Positions 54,714 to 62,257 of a stretch of 64,000 nucleotides of DNA are shown in pieces. A program made the position numbers and the translations under genes. The first letter of the stretch is position 1, and every line of letters begins with the position of its first letter. The DNA comes from Winogradskyella marincola (GTDB taxonomy: Bacteria > Bacteroidota > Bacteroidia > Flavobacteriales > Flavobacteriaceae), in assembly GCF_029624125.1 (NCBI RefSeq), contig NZ_JARSBN010000003.1:186001-250000 (forward strand), given 5' to 3'. The notes under the pieces are model-generated. The model was not told where the DNA came from. It made no database searches and was given only the letters and a program-made list of their open reading frames with translations.

Positions 54714-55412
54714 TTATTTACCTACATTAATTATTATGTTGTCAGTTTCATTAGATGTCACTATAACTCGATAACGACCTTCCGATAAATTTGAGAAACT
54801 ATATTCAGCTCTTTTCTTGTTAATACTTTTTAATACACTAAATTGAACACTACTTGGGCTTCTTACTTCAATATCGCTTATAAAATTTCCATTTGCAATA
54901 AAATATACTTTAGGTATTGGCAGAGCAGTTTTAATATCTACTAAAAATTCATTTATAAACTGGGACTTATCATTTTTAATATTTTTCTTGTCATGTAATA
55001 TATTTAAAGTCGGTTCAGGAATTCCAACTTCTTGGTTGATTATAGTTTGTCTATTATCAATGATGTTATCACCTGATTCATTAACTTGAATTACTGCATT
55101 TGGCGAATCTTGAACATTGATATCTGGTTTTTTCTTTTTTGAAGATTTTTTCACTTCATTTTTAATATCAGATTGTCCTTTTTGTAAATTAGTCAATATA
55201 GAGTCTTGACTATCTAACTTCTTATTTATTTTTTCGGAACCATCAGTCACTTCCTCTTTAATTTCTAGCCTTTCCTTTTGAGCGTTTTGTTCGCTTTCGT
55301 CACTATTCAGGTTAGAATAATAGTTATAACCAAAAGCACTAATAGCAACTAAAATGGCTGATATTAGGCCTAAAATTAGAAAGAAAGTTTGCATATTTTT
55401 CGTTTTGGTCAT
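54714..55412 (-). CDS. Cassette Y membrane-anchored coiled-coil protein
   Basis: The 232-residue protein has one N-terminal membrane segment (about 9-30; FFLILGLISAILVAISAFGY). A highly charged, probably coiled-coil region follows (about 36-95) with KKSSKKKKPDI. A C-terminal beta domain ends in RYRVIVTSNETDNIIINVGK. I recognise no family. The ATG lies 35 bp from the cassette's 5' end. Confidence 0.75.
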   Translation of the reverse strand: MTKTKNMQTFFLILGLISAILVAISAFGYNYYSNLNSDESEQNAQKERLEIKEEVTDGSEKINKKLDSQDSILTNLQKGQSDIKNEVKKSSKKKKPDINVQDSPNAVIQVNESGDNIIDNRQTIINQEVGIPEPTLNILHDKKNIKNDKSQFINEFLVDIKTALPIPKVYFIANGNFISDIEVRSPSSVQFSVLKSINKKRAEYSFSNLSEGRYRVIVTSNETDNIIINVGK

Positions 55413-55447
55413 TTTGCTGTTAAAATGATTAGTCTAATTGCTTACAA

Positions 55448-55500
55448 CGATTCGGATATGAATCTGTTTCAATGATTTATATCCACCGATAAGCGAAGTT
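55448..55500 (-). repeat. 5' half-site of cassette Y
   Basis: On the minus strand it reads AACTTCGCTTATCGG, then the stem GGATATAAATC / GATTCATATCC (10 of 11 paired), and stops at CGAATCG before TTG. It is nearly the same as 5799-5852. Confidence 0.75.
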
Positions 55501-55588
55501 AGTTTTTTAATTTTTGAAAATCAATTGCTTACGGTTATTACTTTCAATATATTATTAACACAACGAAGGATTTCTTATTTTTAGCCTA

Positions 55589-56968
55589 ATGAAAAGTCTA
55601 GAAAATTTTACAGCAGCATTTTCGTCCTTAGCTTGGGGATTGCCACTACTTATTCTGTTAGTTGGTGGTGGTTTGTATTTGTTAATACGTTCTCAATTTC
55701 TACCATTTAGGTATTTAGGGCATGCGATTAGTGTGTTGAGAGGTAAGTATGATAATCCAGATGATGCAGGTGAAATTTCACATTTTAAAGCCTTAACCAC
55801 AGCGTTATCTTCTACAATAGGTATGGGAAATATCGCAGGAGTGGCTTTAGCAATTTCGGTTGGTGGTCCAGGTGCTATGTTTTGGATGTGGGTAAGTGCC
55901 ATTGTTGGTATGAGTACCAAATACTTTACATCAACATTGGCAATTTTGTATAGAGGAAAAGACAGTAATGGAGATATACAAGGTGGACCTATGTACTTTA
56001 TCATCGAAGGTCTTGGTAAAAACTGGAAACCTTTAGCAATTTTGTTTAGCGTATTTGGGATGTTAGGTGCATTACCTGTAGTAAATGTTAATCAGCTAAA
56101 GCAAGCGATTAACGATATTATTCTTATACCAAATGGAGTAGAAGTGTCTTTTGGTAGCAACCTTATCATTGCATTGGTACTGGTTGTAGTTACCAGTATT
56201 GTTATTCTTGGTGGCATACAACGCATAAGTAACTGGGCATCTAAAATGGTACCATCAATGGTTCTACTTTACTTCGTTTTAGTATTAGTTATTTTAGGCG
56301 CATACATAGAAGAAGTGCCAAAATATTTGTCCTTGATTGTTACAGATGCTTTTGCGGCAGATTTTTTTCCTAAAGACAAGCCGTTTTTGGGTGGTGTTTT
56401 GGGTGCATTGATTTTGCATGGTATAAAGCGAGGAGCATTTTCTAACGAAGCTGGTTTGGGTACAGCACCAATGGCGCATGGTGCAGCTAAAACAGCTGAG
56501 CCTGTACGAGAAGGTTTGGTGGCAATGTTAGGACCTGTAATAGATACATTAATTGTATGTACGCTCACAGCATTAGCAATTTTGGTAACAGGTGTTTGGC
56601 AAACCACAACGGATAATGGTGTTAGCCTTACAGCTTCGGCTTTTGAACAAGCTTTACCGTATGGTCAGTATTTATTAATGGTCTGTGTGTTTTTCTTTAG
56701 TGTGTCGTCATTATTAAGTTATTCGTATTATGGTACAAAATGCTTATCGTTTTTAATAGGTGCAGACAAAAAGCACTATTATAACTATTTCTATATTCTG
56801 AGTATTATTCTTGCAGCTACAACACCTTTTAAAGCAATGGTTAACTTTATAGATGGTGTGTTTGCATTTATGGCTATACCTACCATGATTGCCACAATTC
56901 TATTAGCACCAAAAGTATTGAAGGAATCTAAACGCTACTTTAGGAGCTTAAAGAAGACTAAGAGTTAG
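55589..56968 (+). CDS. Alanine/glycine:cation symporter (AGCS family)
   Basis: The 459-residue transporter has about eleven membrane segments. Family motifs are present: ALTTALSSTIGMGNIAGVALAI (about 68-89), GGPGAMFWMWVSAIVGMSTKYFTSTLAI, GPMYFIIEGLG and ALILHGIKRGAFSNEAGLGTAPMAHGAA. It imports alanine or glycine with Na+ or H+. It overlaps the convergent AraC gene by 11 bp at the 3' end. Confidence 0.94.
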   Translation: MKSLENFTAAFSSLAWGLPLLILLVGGGLYLLIRSQFLPFRYLGHAISVLRGKYDNPDDAGEISHFKALTTALSSTIGMGNIAGVALAISVGGPGAMFWMWVSAIVGMSTKYFTSTLAILYRGKDSNGDIQGGPMYFIIEGLGKNWKPLAILFSVFGMLGALPVVNVNQLKQAINDIILIPNGVEVSFGSNLIIALVLVVVTSIVILGGIQRISNWASKMVPSMVLLYFVLVLVILGAYIEEVPKYLSLIVTDAFAADFFPKDKPFLGGVLGALILHGIKRGAFSNEAGLGTAPMAHGAAKTAEPVREGLVAMLGPVIDTLIVCTLTALAILVTGVWQTTTDNGVSLTASAFEQALPYGQYLLMVCVFFFSVSSLLSYSYYGTKCLSFLIGADKKHYYNYFYILSIILAATTPFKAMVNFIDGVFAFMAIPTMIATILLAPKVLKESKRYFRSLKKTKS

Positions 56969-57884
56969 CAATTGAAGATTTAAACTGAGCAGGAGTCATC
57001 ATTTCCATTTTTTTGAATTGCCTGTTGAAGTAACTCGTATTATTAAAACCAGATTTATAAGCAATTTCAGACATTCTCACATCTTTAGATTCTTTAATCA
57101 ACTTCTTAGCAAACTTTATCTTCTCAGAATTGATGTAGTCAATAGGTGAAACACCAAGCGTGTTTTTAAACTGCTTATGAAAGTGTGAGGTACTCATATA
57201 AGCTTTCTTTGCTAATTGATCTACAGTAATATCCTTATTGGTAAGATTGTCTTTTATGAATTTTATAACTGTGCCAATACGTGTATCGTTAAAGATATTG
57301 TTGGTGTCATTAATTATTAATGATTTTGCTTTAGTTTGAAGTAATCGTACAATCAGTTCTTGAATCATTAAATCCAGCAGAACATCCTTAGATTTATTAT
57401 TGTTGGTAAAGGTGTAAGTTAGTCGTTCAATGAGATGGTTAACGTCAACATTATTAATAAGATGTGATGCTGTATGGTCTAAATCCCAATTGTTGTTTTC
57501 GTTTTCAATAGCCACATTTTGATTGAATTTCTCTACAACTTCTTCAATCTTAAAAGCATCAATACCCAAAGCTAAGCACTGTGTTGGTTTTTCCACAGTA
57601 GCAAGCGGAAAGTCAATAACCATTTCTTTATTAGTTGGCATTACAACAGATTCACCTGGAAAAAAATCAAAAGCTTTAAACCCATCAATATGCATTATTT
57701 TCTTTCCGGTAAGCATGCTCGCTATTATAGGAAATCCAAATGTTAAGGACACTTTTTCAGCATAAGCATGTGTTTCATAGATATTCAACTCAGCATACTC
57801 AGCATTATAAGTGGTTCTGTTCTCAACTAAAGTTGTGAGTTTTCTATGGCTTCTATGTTGATTTAATAAGGATGTCATACTCAA
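56958..57884 (-). CDS. AraC family regulator divergent from the aldehyde dehydrogenase gene
   Basis: The 308-residue protein has an N-terminal AraC_N-type domain (about 20-190; KKIMHIDGFKAFDFFPGESVVMPTNKEMVIDF). C-terminal double helix-turn-helix motifs follow (about 208-305; DQLAKKAYMSTSHFHKQFKNTLGVSPIDYINSEKI, MSEIAYKSGFNNTSYFNRQFKKMEMMTPAQF). The divergent position and the 21 bp-spaced direct repeats in the shared promoter make it the likely activator of the aldehyde dehydrogenase gene. Confidence 0.92.
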   Translation of the reverse strand: MSMTSLLNQHRSHRKLTTLVENRTTYNAEYAELNIYETHAYAEKVSLTFGFPIIASMLTGKKIMHIDGFKAFDFFPGESVVMPTNKEMVIDFPLATVEKPTQCLALGIDAFKIEEVVEKFNQNVAIENENNNWDLDHTASHLINNVDVNHLIERLTYTFTNNNKSKDVLLDLMIQELIVRLLQTKAKSLIINDTNNIFNDTRIGTVIKFIKDNLTNKDITVDQLAKKAYMSTSHFHKQFKNTLGVSPIDYINSEKIKFAKKLIKESKDVRMSEIAYKSGFNNTSYFNRQFKKMEMMTPAQFKSSIANS

Positions 57885-57922
57885 TATTACAAAAAATATA
57901 TCCTAAAAAGTCTTAAAAAGAG

Positions 57923-57982
57923 ATATGTTCAAAAATATGATAAATATGTTCAATTATTTCAGAATATGACAAAATAACTTTA
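57923..57982 (+). promoter_or_regulatory. Direct repeats and promoter for aldehyde dehydrogenase
   Basis: Two copies of ATATGTTCAA (57923-57932 and 57944-57953) are exactly 21 bp apart. The second ends 21 bp before TAACTTTA (57975-57982), a near-match to the -7 box. So the second half-site takes the place of the -33 box, as expected for an AraC-type activator. Confidence 0.6.
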
Positions 57983-58050
57983 CGAAAAGTAAAAAATAGT
58001 CAATTTTTTGGCTCAAAAAATTAAGAACTAATAAATAATCAAAATTTAAG

Positions 58051-59547
58051 ATGAGTTATTCTAAACCACAATTTAAAGCATCCTATGACAATTTTATCAA
58101 TGGTAAATTTGTCGCTCCAATAGGAGGTGAGTATTTTGAAAATACGTCACCAATAGACAAGTCGTTAATAGCAAAATATCCAAGATCTCAAAAAGAAGAT
58201 GTAGAATTAGCATTAGATGCGGCAAATGCAGCTAAAGAAGCTTGGGGAAATACTTCGGCAACAGAACGTGCAAATCTACTTAATAAAGTAGCAGATATTA
58301 TTGAAGCCAATTTAGAAGAATTTGCTTTGGTTGAAACCTGCGATAATGGTAAGCCGATTAGAGAAACATTAAACGCAGATGTACCACTTTCTGTAGATCA
58401 TTGGAGGTACTTTGCATCGTGTATAAGAGCAGAAGAAGGTAGTGCAACAGAATTAGATGCCAATACGTTATCCATGAATATTAAAGAGCCACTTGGTGTG
58501 GTTGGGCAAATTATTCCATGGAACTTCCCTTTATTAATGTTATCGTGGAAATTGCCACCAGCATTAGCAACAGGTAACTGCGTGGTGTTAAAGCCAGCAG
58601 AGCAAACACCATCTTCGGCGACTTTACTAATGGAAAAAATTGCAGATGTGTTTCCTCCAGGAGTCATCAATATTGTACATGGATTTGGCCCAGAAGCTGG
58701 TAAGCCTTTAGCGTCGAGCTCTCGTGTAGATAAAGTGGCTTTCACAGGAGAAACTACAACAGGACAGTTAATTATGCAGTATGCATCAAAGAATCTAAAT
58801 CCTGTAACTATGGAGCTTGGTGGAAAATCGCCAAACATTTTCTTTAATTCTGTTATGGACGAGGATGATGCATTCTTGGATAAAGCTATAGAAGGAGCAG
58901 TATTATTTGCTTTTAATCAAGGTGAAGTGTGTACCTGTCCTTCGCGTATTTTGGTACAAGAAGATATTTACGACAAGTTTATGGAGCGTGTTGTAGCGCG
59001 TACAAAAGCTATCGTTCAGAACAGTCCTTACGATACCAATTGTATGGTTGGAGCACAAGCATCTAACGATCAATACGAAAAAATTCAGTCCTATATTAAA
59101 ATTGGTAAGGACGAAGGTGCTAAAGTACTTTGTGGTGGAGGAGCTAATACAGAAGGAGATTTAGCAAATGGATTCTTTATTCAACCAACAATTTTAGAAG
59201 GTCACAATAAAATGAGAGTTTTCCAGGAAGAAATTTTTGGTCCAGTTGTTTGTGTTACTAAATTTAAAGATGAAGCAGAAGCTTTAGAGATCGCTAACGA
59301 TACGTTATATGGGCTTGGAGCAGGTGTGTGGACGAGAGATGCACATCAGTTATACCAAATTCCACGAGCTATAAAAGCTGGTCGTGTTTGGGTAAACTGT
59401 TACCATGCTTATCCTGCACATGCACCATTTGGTGGATATAAAAAATCTGGATTCGGTAGAGAAAATCATCAAATGATGATGAGTCATTACAGACAAACCA
59501 AGAATATGCTAATTTCTTACGATAAGAACAAATTAGGTTTCTTCTAG
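58051..59547 (+). CDS. NAD-dependent aldehyde dehydrogenase
   Basis: The 498-residue enzyme has the NAD-binding motif [40 protein letters not shown], the general-base Glu in MELGGKSPN, and the catalytic Cys in [11 protein letters not shown]. It oxidises short aldehydes, probably acetaldehyde. ALDH of this type paired with a DUF779 gene is a known arrangement in acetaldehyde and alcohol metabolism. It is followed by a terminator and then the DUF779 gene. Confidence 0.94.
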   Translation: MSYSKPQFKASYDNFINGKFVAPIGGEYFENTSPIDKSLIAKYPRSQKEDVELALDAANAAKEAWGNTSATERANLLNKVADIIEANLEEFALVETCDNGKPIRETLNADVPLSVDHWRYFASCIRAEEGSATELDANTLSMNIKEPLGVVGQIIPWNFPLLMLSWKLPPALATGNCVVLKPAEQTPSSATLLMEKIADVFPPGVINIVHGFGPEAGKPLASSSRVDKVAFTGETTTGQLIMQYASKNLNPVTMELGGKSPNIFFNSVMDEDDAFLDKAIEGAVLFAFNQGEVCTCPSRILVQEDIYDKFMERVVARTKAIVQNSPYDTNCMVGAQASNDQYEKIQSYIKIGKDEGAKVLCGGGANTEGDLANGFFIQPTILEGHNKMRVFQEEIFGPVVCVTKFKDEAEALEIANDTLYGLGAGVWTRDAHQLYQIPRAIKAGRVWVNCYHAYPAHAPFGGYKKSGFGRENHQMMMSHYRQTKNMLISYDKNKLGFF

Positions 59548-59571
59548 AAACAATAAATTGATTATTAGCTA

Positions 59572-59606
59572 AAAAGGCTGAATAGTTAGGGATTCAGCCT
59601 TTTTTA
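59572..59606 (+). terminator. Terminator between aldehyde dehydrogenase and DUF779 genes
   Basis: The stem AAAGGCTGAAT / ATTCAGCCTTT is followed by a T-run. It suggests that only part of the transcripts continues into the DUF779 gene. Confidence 0.75.
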
Positions 59607-59619
59607 ATACTTTAAAATT

Positions 59620-59982
59620 ATGAAACGCGTTGAAATTACAGAAGAAGCAAGAGAAGTGGTTAAGCAATTAAAAGATAGGTATGGTGATTTAATTTTTCAT
59701 CAAAGTGGTGGTTGTTGTGATGGATCTGCTCCAATGATTTTTGAAAAAGATGATATGTATTTGGATGAAAGTGATATTTTTCTTGGTGAAGTAGTAGGTG
59801 TTCCGTTTTATATGAATCAAGATCAATTTGAATATTGGAAGCATACACATCTTACTATTGGTGTTACCGAAGGTAGAGGAGCAAGTTTCTCGTTAGAAAT
59901 TCCATTAGGAATACGATTTATTATTCATTCCCGAATTTTAACGGAAGAAGAAGATGCTTATTTTAATCCCCAATCAAGTTAA
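59620..59982 (+). CDS. DUF779 protein
   Basis: The 120-residue protein has the DUF779 pattern FHQSGGCCDGSAPM (about 27-40), then DDMYLDESDIFLGEVVGVPFYMN and EIPLGIRFIIHSRIL. The cysteine pair may bind metal. DUF779 proteins usually accompany aldehyde dehydrogenases, as here, and may assist their assembly or stability; that role is an inference from gene context. Confidence 0.9.
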   Translation: MKRVEITEEAREVVKQLKDRYGDLIFHQSGGCCDGSAPMIFEKDDMYLDESDIFLGEVVGVPFYMNQDQFEYWKHTHLTIGVTEGRGASFSLEIPLGIRFIIHSRILTEEEDAYFNPQSS

Positions 59983-60002
59983 AACAATAAGAAATAGTTT
60001 AA

Positions 60003-60040
60003 CAAAACCCTGAGAATTTGAATTTCTCAGGGTTTTATAT
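60003..60040 (+). terminator. Terminator of the DUF779 gene
   Basis: The perfect arms AAAACCCTGAGAA / TTCTCAGGGTTTT form a strong stem with a short loop. A short T-tract is part of the 3' arm. Confidence 0.7.
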
Positions 60041-60055
60041 TTTATTCAAAATTTA

Positions 60056-60175
60056 TGCTAAAATAATGTGAAATGTTTAAAATATAAGTGCTTTAAATTT
60101 GTAATAATTATAAAATAGATGTTATGCTTTTTGTATTTGTTGCTAAATTGATATATTTATGCTAAATTAATATAT
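60056..60175 (+). promoter_or_regulatory. Repeated TGCTAAA boxes before the IS1-like gene
   Basis: TGCTAAATTGATATAT (60141-60156) and TGCTAAATTAATATAT (60160-60175) are direct repeats 19 bp apart that run up to the ATG. A related TGCTAAAATAAT is at 60056-60067. Confidence 0.55.
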
Positions 60176-60595
60176 ATGAAAATTGATCTTTGTCCAAATT
60201 GTGGTTCAGACAGCTATGTGAAAAGTGGAATAGTTAATGATAGACAGCGTTACAGGTGTAAATCGTGTAACTATTATTTTACGGTAAACAAGCTTGGTAA
60301 AAAGATAGATGACTATTATGTTAATAAGGCTTTACAGTTGTACTTAGAAGGATTAACCTACCGTGAAATTGAGCGAATTTTAGGTATTTCTCATGTAAGT
60401 ATTATGAACTGGGTAAAAAAGTACAATATCAAAAGGCCATACAATTCTGCCTACCATCCAACATATAAAATCCTAAATGCAGAAGAGCTTTCATTATTCT
60501 TTTCTAATGCCAAAAATCTATCTGGTGCAGGTGCATTGGTTACTGAATTAGGTGATAAATTTATGCTTATAAAATGGGAGCGTTTTAAGGATTAA
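60176..60595 (+). CDS. IS1 InsA-like zinc-ribbon / helix-turn-helix protein
   Basis: The 139-residue protein begins with a zinc ribbon (CPNCGSDSYVKSG at 6-18 and RYRCKSCNYYF at about 27-37). A helix-turn-helix follows (about 50-82; ALQLYLEGLTYREIERILGISHVSIMNWVKKY). This is the layout of the InsA DNA-binding protein of IS1. The C-terminal 50 residues are different and no InsB transposase or terminal repeats follow. It lies before the porin/symporter operon on the same strand, so it may be a domesticated regulator of that operon. Confidence 0.85.
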   Translation: MKIDLCPNCGSDSYVKSGIVNDRQRYRCKSCNYYFTVNKLGKKIDDYYVNKALQLYLEGLTYREIERILGISHVSIMNWVKKYNIKRPYNSAYHPTYKILNAEELSLFFSNAKNLSGAGALVTELGDKFMLIKWERFKD

Positions 60596-60705
60596 GTATA
60601 TGAAATTAACATAAATATATATTAACTTTTTTTTTAGAGATTGTTTTTTCGAGTTTAGTAGTGCACATAAAACCAATGTTTAACTAACTAAACAACTAAT
60701 CTTTT

Positions 60706-61929
60706 ATGAAAAAACTAAATTGTATCATAGTGGTTCTTTCACTATGTTTTTTTTCTGGATTTTCTCAGTCTGAAACAGAATCAGGCTATGGAAAAGGCTA
60801 CAGAATTAATTTTAACGACGATGGTACCAAGTACATGAGATTTATTTCTTGGGGACAATTCTGGGCTCAGTATAATGATGATGCACCAGATGGTACCGAA
60901 AAACTTGCACTTAGTGTAAGAAGAGCGAGAATACTAAGCTGGATTAAATTTAGCGACAGATTTTCAATGGTTGCTCATTTTGGGCTTAATAGCCTTAATG
61001 GCAATAACACTGGTCCTGTAGGTAAAGACGCAAGCGCTCAGTTATTCTTTCATGATTTTTGGGGAGAATATAAAGTAGCAAATGACTTTTATGTTGGTGC
61101 AGGACTTCATTACTGGAATGGTATTTCTCGTCTTAATAACCAAAGTACCTTAAACATGTTAACCTTGGATAATAATAGGTCATCTTGGTCTACTATTGGA
61201 CTTTCAGATCAGTTTGCGCGTCATATAGGTGTGTATGTAAAAGGTAAATTGGGTAAAGTTCAGTACCGTTTTGCATTAAATGAAGCCAATACAAATACCT
61301 TAGATAACGATGGAACACCAAGAGATGTAGGTACGGCAACGGTATATAGAGGTAGAGAAGTATTAGGGTCTGATGAAGCAGGAAAAGTAATTCAAGGATA
61401 TGTAGATGTAAATTTATTAGACCAGGAATCAAATGCTTTACCTTACAAAGTTGGTACTTATATGGGGAGTAAAAAAGTATTCAATATTGGTGCTGGTTTC
61501 TTTAGTCATCCAAGTGGTGTTGTATTGCCAAATGGTGAAGGAGATGATGTACTTTTATTTGCTGCAGATGCGTTCTACGATGCGCCTTTAGGAGATAACG
61601 GTTCTGCAATTACAGCTTATGCAACGTATCAAAACAACGATTATGGTGAAGACTTTAATCTAGGTCCTTATGCAACAGGTAATATGATTTATGGTCATGT
61701 AGGTTATGTACTTCCTGGTGATAAAACAAAAACAAGATTTCAACCTTATGTAGCATATTCTACAAGAAGTATTGATGCTATTGATGATAATGCTAATCAG
61801 TTTAAACTAGGTGCGAACATCTTCTTTACAGGTCACCATTCTAAATTAAGTTTTGATTATACAAATGATAAAGTTGGTAATGCTGATGCAACAGGAGTCT
61901 TTACTGTTCAGGCTATGATCTTTTTATAA
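60706..61929 (+). CDS. Porin, phosphate-selective O/P-like
   Basis: The 407-residue protein has a signal peptide (about 1-20, GFSQ). The mature part is a beta-barrel (YMRFISWGQFWAQYNDDAPDG, SVRRARILSWIKFSDRFSMVAHFGLN, SKLSFDYTNDKV, ending FTVQAMIFL). The pattern SVRRARI fits the porin O/P and DcaP-like group. The symporter subunits follow at once, so it is likely the outer-membrane route for the same substrate, possibly acetate or another short acid. Confidence 0.87.
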   Translation: MKKLNCIIVVLSLCFFSGFSQSETESGYGKGYRINFNDDGTKYMRFISWGQFWAQYNDDAPDGTEKLALSVRRARILSWIKFSDRFSMVAHFGLNSLNGNNTGPVGKDASAQLFFHDFWGEYKVANDFYVGAGLHYWNGISRLNNQSTLNMLTLDNNRSSWSTIGLSDQFARHIGVYVKGKLGKVQYRFALNEANTNTLDNDGTPRDVGTATVYRGREVLGSDEAGKVIQGYVDVNLLDQESNALPYKVGTYMGSKKVFNIGAGFFSHPSGVVLPNGEGDDVLLFAADAFYDAPLGDNGSAITAYATYQNNDYGEDFNLGPYATGNMIYGHVGYVLPGDKTKTRFQPYVAYSTRSIDAIDDNANQFKLGANIFFTGHHSKLSFDYTNDKVGNADATGVFTVQAMIFL

Positions 61930-61967
61930 AATCTTGATTTAACTATAACTAAATAAACAAATCAATT

Positions 61968-62228
61968 ATGTCAGAAAAACAAAAAAATGCATCTGCGTAT
62001 TGGAAGGAAAATGTAAAGTACCTTTCTATACTTCTAGTCATCTGGTTCATTGTTTCCTATGGTTGCGGAATTCTTTTTAAAGATGCTTTAAATGAAATAA
62101 GACTTGGAGGGTTTAAGCTAGGATTCTGGTTTGCTCAACAAGGCTCTATATACGTATTTGTAATTCTCATATTCGTATACGTTAGAATAATGAATAAACT
62201 AGATAAAAAATACGGTTACGACGAATAG
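61968..62228 (+). CDS. DUF4212 small symporter subunit
   Basis: The 86-residue protein has two membrane segments (about 14-33 and 55-75) and the DUF4212 pattern ASAYWKENVKYLSILLVIWFIVSYGCGILFKDALNEIRLGGFKLGFWFAQQGSIYVFVILIFVYV. These small proteins are always found with a sodium:solute symporter of the VC_2705 type, as here (30 bp gap). Confidence 0.93.
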   Translation: MSEKQKNASAYWKENVKYLSILLVIWFIVSYGCGILFKDALNEIRLGGFKLGFWFAQQGSIYVFVILIFVYVRIMNKLDKKYGYDE

Positions 62229-62257
62229 TCCTAGCTAATAACCAAAAAATAAAAATT

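Larger units (their letters stand above)
54543..55500 (-). mobile_element. Solitary integron-like gene cassette Y
   Basis: On the minus strand the unit starts TTGTAAGCAATT (55436-55447) and its repeat starts AACTGCATACAA. These are reverse complements at 11 of 14 compared positions. CCGATAAGCG at 55486-55495 and CGCTTATCGG at 54546-54555 bound the whole unit as a 10 bp inverted repeat, the same sequence as in unit X. Confidence 0.65.

Noticed and set aside
60176..60595. A complete IS1-type insertion sequence
   Set aside because: No InsB reading frame, frameshift window, terminal inverted repeats or target duplication are visible around the InsA-like gene.
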